Positions 21,325 through 30,243 of a stretch of DNA of 50,482 bases are shown in pieces; the stretch's first letter is position 1, and every line of letters starts with the position of its first letter. Origin of the DNA: Anoxybacillus ayderensis (lineage in GTDB: Bacteria; Bacillota; Bacilli; Bacillales; Anoxybacillaceae); the NCBI RefSeq assembly GCF_000833605.1, contig NZ_JXTG01000015.1:1-50482 (forward strand), given 5' to 3'. The notes below the pieces were generated by a model that saw only the letters and a list, made by a program, of their open reading frames with translations, made no database searches and was not told the DNA's origin. The position numbers and the translations under genes are program-made.

Positions 21325-21355
21325 TGAATAATTTCCTCCTAAATGGTTCAAAATG
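21325..21355 (+). promoter_or_regulatory. Forespore-type (sigma-F/G) promoter of fin
   Basis: TGAATA (21325-21330) and CAAAATG (21349-21355), 18 bp apart, partly fit the sigma-G consensus. B. subtilis fin is made in the forespore under sigma-F and sigma-G. The -10 falls in the loop of the hairpin at 21335-21383. The match is moderate. Confidence 0.45.
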
Positions 21356-21383
21356 TATTCGATTAAATCAACCATTTAGGAGG
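21335..21383 (+). promoter_or_regulatory. RBS-masking hairpin upstream of fin
   Basis: A perfect 14-bp inverted repeat, CCTCCTAAATGGTT (21335-21348) and AACCATTTAGGAGG (21370-21383), has a 21-nt loop. The right arm contains the strong ribosome binding site AGGAGG. No T run follows. RNA started at the forespore-type promoter (about 21362) would lack the left arm. Confidence 0.7.
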
Positions 21384-21392
21384 GGATGCGAT

Positions 21393-21623
21393 ATGGCATT
21401 ACACTATTATTGCCGTCATTGCGGCATGAAAATGGGGACGCTTGATGTGCTCGATTTAGAAAGTGAGCAATTAGGTTTTCATCGCTTAACGGAAGAAGAA
21501 AAATTAGATATGATCCAGTATCTCCCTTCAGGAGAAATTTACGTAAAGTCCATTTGTGAACATTGCCAAGAAGCATTAGATCAGAATCCTGATCTTCATC
21601 AATATGAAAAGTTTATTCAATAA
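21393..21623 (+). CDS. fin: Anti-sigma-F factor Fin
   Basis: Fin is made in the forespore and inhibits sigma-F, helping the switch to sigma-G. The 76-aa product has two zinc-binding CxxC pairs, C7/C10 (CRHC) and C55/C58 (CEHC), and matches B. subtilis YabK from MALHYYCRHCG to the end HQYEKFIQ. ATG at 21393 follows AGGAGGGG. A longer in-frame ORF from 21324 crosses the hairpin and is rejected. It lies between pth and mfd as in other Bacillaceae. Confidence 0.94.
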   Translation: MALHYYCRHCGMKMGTLDVLDLESEQLGFHRLTEEEKLDMIQYLPSGEIYVKSICEHCQEALDQNPDLHQYEKFIQ

Positions 21624-21626
21624 TTG

Positions 21627-21653
21627 GCTTTGGGGATCCCAAAGCGTTTTTGT
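21627..21653 (+). terminator. Terminator between fin and mfd
   Basis: GCTTTGGG (21627-21634) pairs with CCCAAAGC (21638-21645) around a 3-nt loop, then GTTTTTGT follows. Confidence 0.78.
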
Positions 21654-21679
21654 ATTTATGTTGGAGAGGAGGGAATTTT

Positions 21680-24600
21680 TTGCGAGGTTTAAGACAATAT
21701 TTTATGAATCATGCGGACATGCAATCGGTTGCAGAGGGCATTCGCAATGGGTTAAAAGAGCAGCTTGTGACAGGTTTATCTGGCTCGGCCCGTTCTGTTT
21801 TTATTTCTTCTTTGTATGAGGAGACAGAACGGCCTTTATGCATTGTAACGCACAATTTATTTCAAGCACAAAAAATATATGACGATCTGATTCAATTAGT
21901 GGATGAGGAGGAAGTATTTCTTTATCCCGTCAATGAATTAATTGCAGCTGAATTAGCTGTAGCTAGTCCGGAATTGAGAGCACAACGTTTAGAAGTATTA
22001 AACTATTGGTGTGAACGGAAAAAAGGAATCGTCATCGCTCCAATTGCCGCATTGCGACGACTACTTCCACCAAAAGATGTATGGGAACGTTATCAACTTC
22101 ATTTTCGCGTTGGTGGGCAAGTGGACGTCGAACGTTGTTTAAAACAATTTGTTGCGATGGGATACGAGCGTGTATCAGTCGTTTCAACGCCAGGGGAGTT
22201 TAGCGTTCGAGGAGGCATTATTGATATTTATCCCCTTACTGCAGAGCTTCCTTATCGCATTGAGTTATTTGATATTGAAATTGAGTCGATTCGGACGTTT
22301 GCAGTTGACGATCAACGTTCGGTAGCTGAAATAGATGAGGTATTCATCGGTCCAGCGACGGAACTCATTATTGAACAACAACATATGGCTGAAGCTATTC
22401 AAAAGCTAGAAGTACAATTTCATGATACGTTGCAGCATATTCATGATGAAAAGACGAAAAATCGTTTATACGAACATATGTCGTTTGAATTGGAACAGCT
22501 GAAAAATGGAAAATCAATCGAAGAAATGTACAAGTATTTCTCGTTCTTTTACCCTTCGGCTGCGAGTTTGCTAGATTATATTCCAGACAACGGTGTAGTT
22601 GTCATTGATGAAATGAGTCGCATTCAAGAAGTAGCAGAAAAACTCGAGCAAGAAGAGGCAGAGTGGTATACGAACTTATTGGAAGAAGGAAAAATCGTAC
22701 AAAACGTATCGATTTCTCATTCGTTTCCTGAAGTGTTACAAAAGCGGATGAGGCAAACGATTTATTTGTCTTTATTTTTACGTCATATCCCATATACACA
22801 CCCGCAAAATATTGTCAATATATCTTGCAAGCAAATACAAGTGTTCTATAGTCAAATGCAATTGTTAAAGGTGGAAATTGAACGTTGGCAAAAGGGAAAC
22901 TATGCGGTTGTGTTGCTAGCGGGGGACGAAGAACGAGCGAAAAAGCTGAAACGAACGTTGGAAGATTATGAGATTGATGCCATTCAAATCGGAAAAGACG
23001 ATGCATTATTCCATGGGAAATGTCAAATCGTTCCGTCGGGGCTCGTCGCAGGATTTGAATTGTCAATGCAAAAGCTTGCCGTCATTACGGAAGAAGAGCT
23101 ATTTAAAAAACGACTGAAACGTCCTATGCGACGTCAAAAATTGTCGAATGCGGAGCGTATTAAAAGTTATACGGACTTAAAAGTTGGTGACTATGTCGTT
23201 CACGTCAATCACGGAATCGGGAAATATTTAGGAATCGAAACGTTAGAAATTAACGGAATCCATAAAGATTACATTCATATTCAATATCAAGGGAATGATA
23301 CGTTATACGTTCCTGTTGATCAAATGGATCTCGTCCAAAAATATGTTGGTTCAGAAGGAAAAGAACCGAAAATTTATAAACTAGGCGGAACAGAATGGAA
23401 GAAAGTAAAAAAGAAAGTAGAGTCTTCTGTTCAAGATATTGCCGAAGATTTAATGAAATTGTACGCGGAGCGAGAAGCGAGCAAAGGATATGCATTCTCA
23501 CCTGATAATGAAATGCAACGGGAATTTGAAGCAGCGTTCCCATATCAAGAAACGGAAGATCAGCTTCGTTCGATTCGTGAAATTAAACGGGACATGGAAA
23601 GCGAGCGCCCGATGGATCGGCTATTATGTGGGGATGTTGGTTATGGGAAAACAGAAGTTGCGTTGCGTGCCGCATTTAAAGCAATTATGGACGGAAAACA
23701 AGTCGCATTTCTCGTTCCAACGACAATTTTAGCCCAGCAACATTATGAAACGGTCCGTGAACGTTTCCAAGGATATCCGATTAACGTCGGTTTATTAAGT
23801 CGTTTCCGTACAAAAAAACAACAAGCGGAAACGATCCAAGGCTTAAAAGACGGCACAATCGATATGGTGATTGGTACGCATCGGCTTTTATCAAAAGATG
23901 TATCGTTTAAAGATTTAGGTTTATTAATTATTGACGAGGAACAACGATTCGGTGTTGCTCATAAAGAAAAAATTAAACAATTAAAAACAAATATTGATGT
24001 ATTAACATTAACCGCTACACCGATCCCGCGCACGTTGCATATGTCGCTTATCGGTGTCCGCGATTTATCTGTCATCGAAACACCTCCGGAAAATCGTTTC
24101 CCCGTACAAACGTATGTGATGGAATATAGTCCGATCATTGTGCGAGAAGCGATTGAGCGCGAAATGGCGCGCGGAGGACAAGTGTTTTTCCTTTATAATC
24201 GCATTGAAGATATCGATCGCAAAGCGGAAGAAATTTCGATGCTCGTGCCTGATGCGCGCGTCACGTATGCGCACGGAAGAATGTCCGAACATGAATTAGA
24301 GGCGGTCATGCTTGCGTTTTTAGAAGGACAGTACGATGTGTTAGTAAGTACGACGATTATCGAAACAGGCGTCGATATTCCAAATGTAAATACGTTAATT
24401 GTTTATGATGCCGACAAAATGGGTCTTTCCCAACTATATCAATTGCGTGGGCGAGTGGGGCGTTCCAATCGCATTGCGTATGCGTATTTTACGTATCGAA
24501 AAGATAAAGTGTTAAATGAAATAGCCGAAAAACGATTACAAGCGATTAAGGAGTTTACAGAGCTCGGATCTGGTTTTAAAATTGCGATGCGCGATTTGTC

Positions 24601-25192
24601 TATTCGAGGAGCTGGAAACTTATTAGGGGCACAGCAACACGGGTTTATTGATTCCGTCGGTTTTGAGCTTTATTCTCAAATGTTGAAAGAAGCTATTGAA
24701 GAACGACGAGGAATGAAGCAAGAAAAACCGTTTGAAGTAGAAATTGATGTAGAAGTTGATGCGTATATTCCGGAGCATTACATTTCAAATGAACAACAAA
24801 AAATCGAGATGTATAAACGATTCCGCGCACTTGACTCGTTAGAGGAACTCGAACAATTGCGAGAAGAAATGTTAGACCGTTTCGGTGAGTATCCAGATGA
24901 AGTGGCGTATTTATTCCAAATTGCAGAAATGAAAATATATGCAAAACAGCATCTCATTCAGTCCATTAAGCAAACGAAACAAGAAATTACGATTTTGTTC
25001 TCACAAGAAACGACAAAGCAAATCGATGTCAGCAAATTGTTTAAACTCGGTGAGCCGTATGGAAGAGACGTTGGGTTTGGCATGGACGGCGATCGATTTA
25101 AAATTGTCGTTCATACGAAAGGGATGAAACCACAACAATGGATGATGATCATTTATGAGTTGCTAAAAGGGTTAAAATATGCTAAAAAATAA
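21680..25192 (+). CDS. mfd: Transcription-repair coupling factor Mfd
   Basis: Mfd removes RNA polymerase stalled at DNA lesions and recruits UvrA for repair. The 1170-aa product has an N-terminal UvrB-like region, an RNA-polymerase-interacting (CarD-like) domain around residues 495-590 (KVGDYVVHVNHGIGKYLGIE), and RecG-like helicase motifs: Walker A GDVGYGKT (651-658), DEEQ (752-755) and QLRGRVGRSNR. A C-terminal TRCF domain follows. The start is TTG at 21680 with GAGGAGGG (21666-21673) at normal distance; the N-terminus differs from B. subtilis, so it is less certain than the rest. The length fits the family (1177 aa). Confidence 0.96.
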   Translation: MRGLRQYFMNHADMQSVAEGIRNGLKEQLVTGLSGSARSVFISSLYEETERPLCIVTHNLFQAQKIYDDLIQLVDEEEVFLYPVNELIAAELAVASPELRAQRLEVLNYWCERKKGIVIAPIAALRRLLPPKDVWERYQLHFRVGGQVDVERCLKQFVAMGYERVSVVSTPGEFSVRGGIIDIYPLTAELPYRIELFDIEIESIRTFAVDDQRSVAEIDEVFIGPATELIIEQQHMAEAIQKLEVQFHDTLQHIHDEKTKNRLYEHMSFELEQLKNGKSIEEMYKYFSFFYPSAASLLDYIPDNGVVVIDEMSRIQEVAEKLEQEEAEWYTNLLEEGKIVQNVSISHSFPEVLQKRMRQTIYLSLFLRHIPYTHPQNIVNISCKQIQVFYSQMQLLKVEIERWQKGNYAVVLLAGDEERAKKLKRTLEDYEIDAIQIGKDDALFHGKCQIVPSGLVAGFELSMQKLAVITEEELFKKRLKRPMRRQKLSNAERIKSYTDLKVGDYVVHVNHGIGKYLGIETLEINGIHKDYIHIQYQGNDTLYVPVDQMDLVQKYVGSEGKEPKIYKLGGTEWKKVKKKVESSVQDIAEDLMKLYAEREASKGYAFSPDNEMQREFEAAFPYQETEDQLRSIREIKRDMESERPMDRLLCGDVGYGKTEVALRAAFKAIMDGKQVAFLVPTTILAQQHYETVRERFQGYPINVGLLSRFRTKKQQAETIQGLKDGTIDMVIGTHRLLSKDVSFKDLGLLIIDEEQRFGVAHKEKIKQLKTNIDVLTLTATPIPRTLHMSLIGVRDLSVIETPPENRFPVQTYVMEYSPIIVREAIEREMARGGQVFFLYNRIEDIDRKAEEISMLVPDARVTYAHGRMSEHELEAVMLAFLEGQYDVLVSTTIIETGVDIPNVNTLIVYDADKMGLSQLYQLRGRVGRSNRIAYAYFTYRKDKVLNEIAEKRLQAIKEFTELGSGFKIAMRDLSIRGAGNLLGAQQHGFIDSVGFELYSQMLKEAIEERRGMKQEKPFEVEIDVEVDAYIPEHYISNEQQKIEMYKRFRALDSLEELEQLREEMLDRFGEYPDEVAYLFQIAEMKIYAKQHLIQSIKQTKQEITILFSQETTKQIDVSKLFKLGEPYGRDVGFGMDGDRFKIVVHTKGMKPQQWMMIIYELLKGLKYAKK

Positions 25193-25241
25193 TTGAGTAA
25201 TACATGTTTACTGTTTATAAATAAGTGGCAATGATGAAGAT

Positions 25242-25280
25242 GGGGGATTTTCACTTTTTAAAAAAAATCCCCCTTCATTG
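25242..25280 (+). terminator. Possible terminator after mfd
   Basis: GGGGGATTTT (25242-25251) and AAAAATCCCCC (about 25263-25273) form a stem. The tail is only TTCATT, so efficiency is doubtful. The gap 25193-25387 otherwise contains the spoVT promoter region and a small dyad TGGTGAA (25321-25327) / TTCACCA (25340-25346). Confidence 0.55.
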
Positions 25281-25387
25281 TGTATATAACTTCGTTTGTT
25301 ACGGATACTAATCACAACAATGGTGAATTATTCAACTGCTTCACCAGTGCCATTTTTAATAACTACATGAAAGTGAGGCATCGATAG

Positions 25388-25924
25388 ATGAAAGCAACAG
25401 GTATTGTTCGACGAATTGATGATTTAGGACGAGTAGTCATTCCGAAAGAAATTCGCAGAACACTTCGCATTCGTGAAGGAGACCCGCTTGAAATATTTGT
25501 TGACCGTGATGGTGAGGTCATTTTGAAAAAGTATTCGCCGATTAGCGAACTAGGCGACTTTGCAAAAGAGTACGCTGAGGCTCTATTTGACAGCTTAGGA
25601 CAACCTGTACTCATTTGTGATCGCGATGTATTTATCGCAGTAGCAGGTGGATCGAAAAAAGAGTATTTAAACAAAAGCGTAAGTGAACTTGTTGAAAAAG
25701 TGATGGAAGATCGCCAGTCCGTTTTGCATACGGAAGAAACAAACGTGTCATTTGCACAAGCCCATGAAGAGCATATGCAATCATACGTGATTGCACCGAT
25801 TATTGCCGGAGGGGATCCAATCGGGGCAGTTATTATTTTCTCAAAAGATAAAACACTTGGTGAAGTGGAGCATAAAGCAGCAGAAACAGCCGCGAGCTTC
25901 CTCGCTCGTCAAATGGAACAATAA
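25388..25924 (+). CDS. spoVT: Stage V sporulation regulator SpoVT
   Basis: SpoVT is a forespore DNA-binding protein that adjusts sigma-G-dependent genes. The 178-aa product has an AbrB-like N-terminal DNA-binding domain (1-50, MKATGIVRRIDDLGRVVIPKEIRRTLRI) and a C-terminal GAF-like domain (about 56-178). The length is identical to B. subtilis. The ATG is behind GTGAGG (25374-25379). It is a paralogue of the abrB gene also in this window. A clear sigma-G promoter could not be assigned. Confidence 0.97.
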   Translation: MKATGIVRRIDDLGRVVIPKEIRRTLRIREGDPLEIFVDRDGEVILKKYSPISELGDFAKEYAEALFDSLGQPVLICDRDVFIAVAGGSKKEYLNKSVSELVEKVMEDRQSVLHTEETNVSFAQAHEEHMQSYVIAPIIAGGDPIGAVIIFSKDKTLGEVEHKAAETAASFLARQMEQ

Positions 25925-25949
25925 AGGTAGCATCTCGCTACCTTTTTTT
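25924..25949 (+). terminator. Terminator after spoVT
   Basis: AGGTAGC (25925-25931) pairs with GCTACCT (25937-25943), followed by a run of T. Confidence 0.88.
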
Positions 25950-25986
25950 GATGTATCATTATACGTGACTGAAAAGGTGAAAGGCT

Positions 25987-27543
25987 ATGGGAAGAAAAGA
26001 CTGGTTGCGCGGAGCGTTCATATTGACGCTTGCGGCCTTATTTACAAAAATATTGAGCGCTTTTTATCGCATTCCGTATCAAAATATTGCGGGTGATGTT
26101 GGATTTTATATTTACCAACAAGTTTATCCGTTTTATGGAATTTTCCTTGCTTTATCAACGTATGGATACCCTGTTGCGATTTCAAAACTGATTGCTCAAA
26201 ATAAACAGCCAACATATGAGTTTGCGGTTGCGCGGCTTTCTTTTTATTTTTTATCATTCATCAGCGTTATCATGTTTTCCATTTTGTATTTTGGTGCCTC
26301 GTTTTTTGCGATCATGATGGGAGATGATCAATTAGCTCCCCTTATTCGTGTGATTTCGTTTGCCTTTTTGCTTCTCCCATTTACTTCTGTTTTGCGCGGA
26401 TATTTTCAAGGGAGAGAGGAGATGATTCCGACAGCTGTTTCACAAGTCGTGGAGCAGTTCATACGTGTAGTAGCTATTTTGTTTCTATCTTTTCTTTTGC
26501 TTCATCGCGGATTTACCGTTTATGAAGCAGGGGCTGGTGCGATGTTTGGCTCGCTCATAGGAAGTTTTGCAGCGCTTTTCGTTCTCGTTGCGTATATGTT
26601 GCGAAGACGAATGAATGCCTATACGGGAATACAGTTGCCAAAACAGGAAAAAAGAAAAGTGCTGTCATTTTTAGCGATTCACGGAGTGACGATTTGCTTA
26701 GCAAACATGGTGCTCGTTTTAATGCAGCTCGTTGACTCATTTACTCTTTTACCTTTGCTGCGACAAGCAGGATTACATGAGCTAGCTAAAACGGCGAAAG
26801 GAATTTATGACCGTGGTCAACCGTTCATTCAACTTGGAACCGTAGCAGCTACTTCTTTTTCGTTAGCGCTTGTGCCGATGTTATCACGCAAACAAACACA
26901 ACGTGAAGGGGTATATACAGCTGTTCGGGTAGCTTTTGTTATTGGGTTGGGGGCAGCAGTTGGTTTAGTTTGTATATTAAAACAAGCGAATATCATGTTG
27001 TTTAAAGATCATGCTGGTGCGATCGAGCTAACGATTTTGTCCATTTGTATTCTTTTTACTTCGTTAACGTTAACGTTTATTGCGATTTTACAAGGAATTG
27101 GGGATGTATTTCGCCCGCTTTCCATCGTATGTATAGGTATGGTAACGAAGTGGGTGTTAAATATATGGTTCGTTCCTTTATGGCATACGGTTGGGGCAGC
27201 AATGGCGACATTCTTTGCCTATGTTGTCATGTGTACAAGCGCTCTTTTTTATGTGCAAAAACAAATGTCTCGCCCGTTGCTTTCATTCGTTACAGTCATT
27301 CAGACGATGCAAGCGGCTACGGTGATGGCAATCATTTTAATTGGATACATCATGTTAACGAACGAGTTACCTGTTCATCAAGGAAGGCTATTTTCATCGC
27401 TTCAAGCAATTGTTGGCGTGTTTATAGGGGCGTTTGTTTATATTATAATGGTCGTTAAAAAGGGAGTTTTCGATGAGAAAGAATTACTTGCCATTCCACT
27501 TGGTCGTTATTTAACAAACATCAAACAAAGAAAGGCTGGATAG
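25987..27543 (+). CDS. yabM: MOP-superfamily polysaccharide/lipid flippase YabM
   Basis: This 518-aa polytopic membrane protein of the SpoVB/MviN (MOP) family matches B. subtilis YabM (532 aa). About 14 hydrophobic segments are seen through the whole length, for example around 85-110, 155-175, 180-205 and 460-485. Family members flip lipid-linked sugars or wall precursors; the substrate of YabM is not established. The ATG at 25987 has only a weak site (GGTGAAAGG). yabN starts 2 bases after its stop. Confidence 0.88.
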   Translation: MGRKDWLRGAFILTLAALFTKILSAFYRIPYQNIAGDVGFYIYQQVYPFYGIFLALSTYGYPVAISKLIAQNKQPTYEFAVARLSFYFLSFISVIMFSILYFGASFFAIMMGDDQLAPLIRVISFAFLLLPFTSVLRGYFQGREEMIPTAVSQVVEQFIRVVAILFLSFLLLHRGFTVYEAGAGAMFGSLIGSFAALFVLVAYMLRRRMNAYTGIQLPKQEKRKVLSFLAIHGVTICLANMVLVLMQLVDSFTLLPLLRQAGLHELAKTAKGIYDRGQPFIQLGTVAATSFSLALVPMLSRKQTQREGVYTAVRVAFVIGLGAAVGLVCILKQANIMLFKDHAGAIELTILSICILFTSLTLTFIAILQGIGDVFRPLSIVCIGMVTKWVLNIWFVPLWHTVGAAMATFFAYVVMCTSALFYVQKQMSRPLLSFVTVIQTMQAATVMAIILIGYIMLTNELPVHQGRLFSSLQAIVGVFIGAFVYIIMVVKKGVFDEKELLAIPLGRYLTNIKQRKAG

Positions 27544-27545
27544 TC

Positions 27546-28997
27546 ATGGGTACAATTACAATTGTCGGTCTTGGGGCAGGAGATATAGATCAACTGTCTT
27601 TAGGTGTGTACCGCACGTTAAAACAAGCGGAGCGCCTCTTTTTGCGGACAAAAGATCATCCTGTTGTTGCACAATTAGAAGCAGAAGGGATATACGCTCA
27701 ATCATTTGACGATATATATGAAAAATATGATCAATTTGAACAAGTGTATGAACATATTGTTGCTTTTCTTTGTGAAGAAGTAAAAAAAGGGGATGTCGTA
27801 TATGCTGTGCCAGGACATCCACTTGTTGCTGAGCGCACAGTAAAGTTATTGCTTGAAAAACGAGATCATATATCTGTTCGCATTGAAGGGGGGCAGAGCT
27901 TTCTTGATGCCCTATTTAACGCCGTTGGTCTCGATCCGATTGAGGGATTTCAATTGATTGATGCGACTTCATTTCAACCGGACGAAATTCAATTGAGAAA
28001 TCATATCATTTTTTGTCAAGTATATGATTCGTTTATTGCATCCGATGTCAAACTAGCTCTATTAGAAAAATTACCGCACGATTATCCGGTTTTTATCGTT
28101 TATGCAGCAGGAAGTAAACAAGAGCGTATCGAAAAAGTTCCACTATACGAGCTTGATCGCGGGATGACGGTTAACAATTTAACGAGCGTTTATGTACCGA
28201 AAGTAGAAAATGATGAGCTTTTGTACCATGATTTCATTACTTTACGACGTGTCATTGCGACGTTGCGTGGGCCGAACGGTTGCCCTTGGGATCGGAAACA
28301 GACGCACGAGTCGCTGAAAAAATACTTGCTCGAAGAAGCATATGAGCTTCTTGATGCAATTGATCAGCAAGACGATGAAAACATGGTTGAAGAGCTCGGC
28401 GACGTATTATTACAAGTCATGCTTCATGCTCAAATTGGAGAAGATGAAGGAATGTTTTCGATTGATGACGTCATTCGCGCCGTTACAGAAAAAATGATTC
28501 GCCGTCATCCACACGTATTTGGGGATGTTCATGTCGAGCATGCTGAAGAGGTTGTACGTAACTGGCAAGCGATAAAGCAGGAGGAAAAAGCAAGGGAGTC
28601 TCTTTCATTGCTTGACGATGTGGCTAAGGCGTTACCAGGCACATCGCGAGCATATGAATATCAAAAAAAGGCAGCGGAAGTTGGATTTGATTGGTCTGAA
28701 GTAGAGTCGATGTGGCGTAAAGTGGAAGAAGAAATGAATGAAGTGAAACAAGAAGCCAATCGCATGGATGAACAAAAATTAAAAATGGAGTTTGGTGATT
28801 TATTGTTTGCGCTTATTAACGTATGTCGATACTATAAAGTCAATCCTGAAGAGGCATTAGCGATGGCGAACGAAAAGTTTTATCGTCGTTTTCAATACAT
28901 CGAACAAAAAGTAAAACAAAGTAGAAAAGATTGGAGCTCATATTCGCTAGACCAACTAGATGAAATATGGGAAGAAGCAAAAAGGGAGGGGTTATAA
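27546..28997 (+). CDS. yabN: MazG-type NTP pyrophosphohydrolase with methylase-like domain (YabN)
   Basis: The 483-aa protein has two domains. Residues about 1-215 form a tetrapyrrole methylase-like domain (TIVGLGAGDIDQLSLGVYRTL), and residues about 235-480 a MazG pyrophosphohydrolase with CPWDRKQTHESLKKYLLEEAYELLDAI and EELGDVLLQ, whose acidic residues bind magnesium. It probably clears non-canonical NTPs; the role of the first domain is unknown. It is the YabN fusion of Bacillus (489 aa). The ribosome site is weak, so it likely depends on coupling to yabM. rqcP starts 1 base after the stop. Confidence 0.93.
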   Translation: MGTITIVGLGAGDIDQLSLGVYRTLKQAERLFLRTKDHPVVAQLEAEGIYAQSFDDIYEKYDQFEQVYEHIVAFLCEEVKKGDVVYAVPGHPLVAERTVKLLLEKRDHISVRIEGGQSFLDALFNAVGLDPIEGFQLIDATSFQPDEIQLRNHIIFCQVYDSFIASDVKLALLEKLPHDYPVFIVYAAGSKQERIEKVPLYELDRGMTVNNLTSVYVPKVENDELLYHDFITLRRVIATLRGPNGCPWDRKQTHESLKKYLLEEAYELLDAIDQQDDENMVEELGDVLLQVMLHAQIGEDEGMFSIDDVIRAVTEKMIRRHPHVFGDVHVEHAEEVVRNWQAIKQEEKARESLSLLDDVAKALPGTSRAYEYQKKAAEVGFDWSEVESMWRKVEEEMNEVKQEANRMDEQKLKMEFGDLLFALINVCRYYKVNPEEALAMANEKFYRRFQYIEQKVKQSRKDWSSYSLDQLDEIWEEAKREGL

Positions 28998-28998
28998 T

Positions 28999-29256
28999 AT
29001 GCGACTCGATAAGTTTTTAAAAGTTTCTCGACTTATTAAAAGAAGAACGTTGGCGAAAGAAGTAGCTGAGCAAGGACGTGTATTTATTAACGGTCAACAA
29101 GCGAAAGCAAGTTCAACAGTAAAAATAGGCGATGAAATGATGATTCAATTTGGTCAAAAACATGTGACAGTAAAAGTGCTCGGATTGCAAGAGCATGCGA
29201 AAAAAGAAGAAGCGAGCGCCTTATACGAAATCGTAAAAGAAGAGCGAGTGGAATAG
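28999..29256 (+). CDS. rqcP: RqcP, S4-domain ribosome quality control factor
   Basis: RqcP (YabO) is an Hsp15-like S4 RNA-binding protein that works with RqcH on obstructed 50S subunits to add alanine tails. The 85-aa product matches it closely (MRLDKFLKVSRLIKRRTLAKEVAEQGRV). ATG at 28999 follows GGGAGGGG (28983-28991). An in-frame extension into yabN is rejected. yabP follows after 66 bases that hold a sporulation promoter and a hairpin. Confidence 0.94.
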   Translation: MRLDKFLKVSRLIKRRTLAKEVAEQGRVFINGQQAKASSTVKIGDEMMIQFGQKHVTVKVLGLQEHAKKEEASALYEIVKEERVE

Positions 29257-29260
29257 CTTG

Positions 29261-29289
29261 TTCTAAACCATTTCCCCCCCTCATACACT
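29261..29289 (+). promoter_or_regulatory. Sigma-E-like promoter of yabPQ
   Basis: CATACACT (29282-29289) is a near-perfect sigma-E -10 (CATACANT); TTCTAAA (29261-29267) 14 bp upstream is a poorer -35. yabP and yabQ are sigma-E genes in B. subtilis. The -10 overlaps the left arm and loop of the hairpin at 29276-29314. Confidence 0.6.
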
Positions 29290-29314
29290 TGTACAAATGA
29301 TCGTTGTGAGGGGG
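29276..29314 (+). promoter_or_regulatory. RBS-masking hairpin upstream of yabP
   Basis: CCCCCTCA (29276-29283) is perfectly complementary to TGAGGGGG (29307-29314) across 23 nt. The right arm contains the purine-rich ribosome binding site. RNA started at the sigma-E-like promoter, near 29296, would lack the left arm. Confidence 0.6.
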
Positions 29315-29322
29315 AGACAATG

Positions 29323-29616
29323 ATGACACAAAATATCGGAAATAAAGGACCGATTCAAGAACACGACATTATGATGCGCGGTCGCCGCACGTTAGAAATT
29401 ACAGGTGTGAAGCAAGTCGAAAGCTTTGATAATGAAGAATTTTTATTAGAAACGGTTATGGGTTTTTTGTCTATTAAAGGACAAAGTTTACAAATGAAAA
29501 ACTTAGATGTAGATAAAGGAATTGTGTCAATTAAGGGAAAAATTTTCGAGATCGTTTATTTGGACGAACATCATACGGAGAAAGCTAAAGGATTCTTTAG
29601 CAAGTTGTTTAAATGA
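29323..29616 (+). CDS. yabP: Spore cortex protein YabP
   Basis: YabP is needed for spore cortex formation in the mother cell. The 97-aa product has the YabP family core HDIMMRGRRTLEITGVKQVESFDNEEFLLET. Two adjacent ATG codons (29320 and 29323) are possible; the second has better spacing from the GGGGGAG site. The end overlaps yabQ by four bases (ATGA), so the two are translationally coupled. Confidence 0.93.
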   Translation: MTQNIGNKGPIQEHDIMMRGRRTLEITGVKQVESFDNEEFLLETVMGFLSIKGQSLQMKNLDVDKGIVSIKGKIFEIVYLDEHHTEKAKGFFSKLFK

Positions 29617-30221
29617 GTTTACATGTGCAATTTACGACTTTGCTTGCGATGATTGGAACAGGGATCGTCATCGGTGCATCTTTTGATACATACGCACATA
29701 TATTCAATCGTTCCGAACGTCATCGGCTGATCGTATGGATTGCAGATATTCTTTTTTGGATTGTGCAAGCGTTATATGTATTTTACACGTTGTTGCTCGT
29801 GAATAATGGACAAATTCGCTTGTACATTTTTTTAGCTATTTTATGTGGGTACGCTGCTTATCAAGCGTTATTTCAAAATATGTATGTTCGCTTGTTGCAA
29901 CACATCATTCGCATCGTTGTGACGTTATATCGTTTCCTTATGCGTTTATTTTATTACATCATCGTATTTCCACTCCGACTTCTTTACCGTTTTTTTGTTT
30001 TTTTATTGATCGCTACTTGTCATTTTGTTTTATCCATTGGTAAAATTTTATATAAAGTCGTATATGTATGTATACGCTTTTTATTGCAACCTTTTATATG
30101 GATTGGACGTTTCATTTGGCGAAAAACTCCGCTTCGCTTTCAAGCAGCAGTTGGACGTTTCTTTCATATTGGAAAAGGGTTTCTCGCCAAAATCACGAAT
30201 ATATTTAGGAAAAAAGGGTAA
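29613..30221 (+). CDS. yabQ: Spore cortex membrane protein YabQ
   Basis: YabQ is a mother-cell membrane protein needed for cortex synthesis. The 202-aa product is very hydrophobic, with clear membrane segments at about 8-25, 40-62 and 68-88 and further hydrophobic, arginine-rich stretches at 97-160. B. subtilis YabQ has 211 aa. It starts inside yabP and has no clear ribosome site of its own, so its expression depends on yabP. divIC follows 22 bases later. Confidence 0.9.
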   Translation: MSLHVQFTTLLAMIGTGIVIGASFDTYAHIFNRSERHRLIVWIADILFWIVQALYVFYTLLLVNNGQIRLYIFLAILCGYAAYQALFQNMYVRLLQHIIRIVVTLYRFLMRLFYYIIVFPLRLLYRFFVFLLIATCHFVLSIGKILYKVVYVCIRFLLQPFIWIGRFIWRKTPLRFQAAVGRFFHIGKGFLAKITNIFRKKG

Positions 30222-30243
30222 TGAAGAAGGAGCGGTGAAAAAC

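Noticed and set aside
27045-27458. 137-aa ORF in another frame of yabM
   Set aside because: It is a shadow of a membrane protein gene with no binding site or recognisable family.
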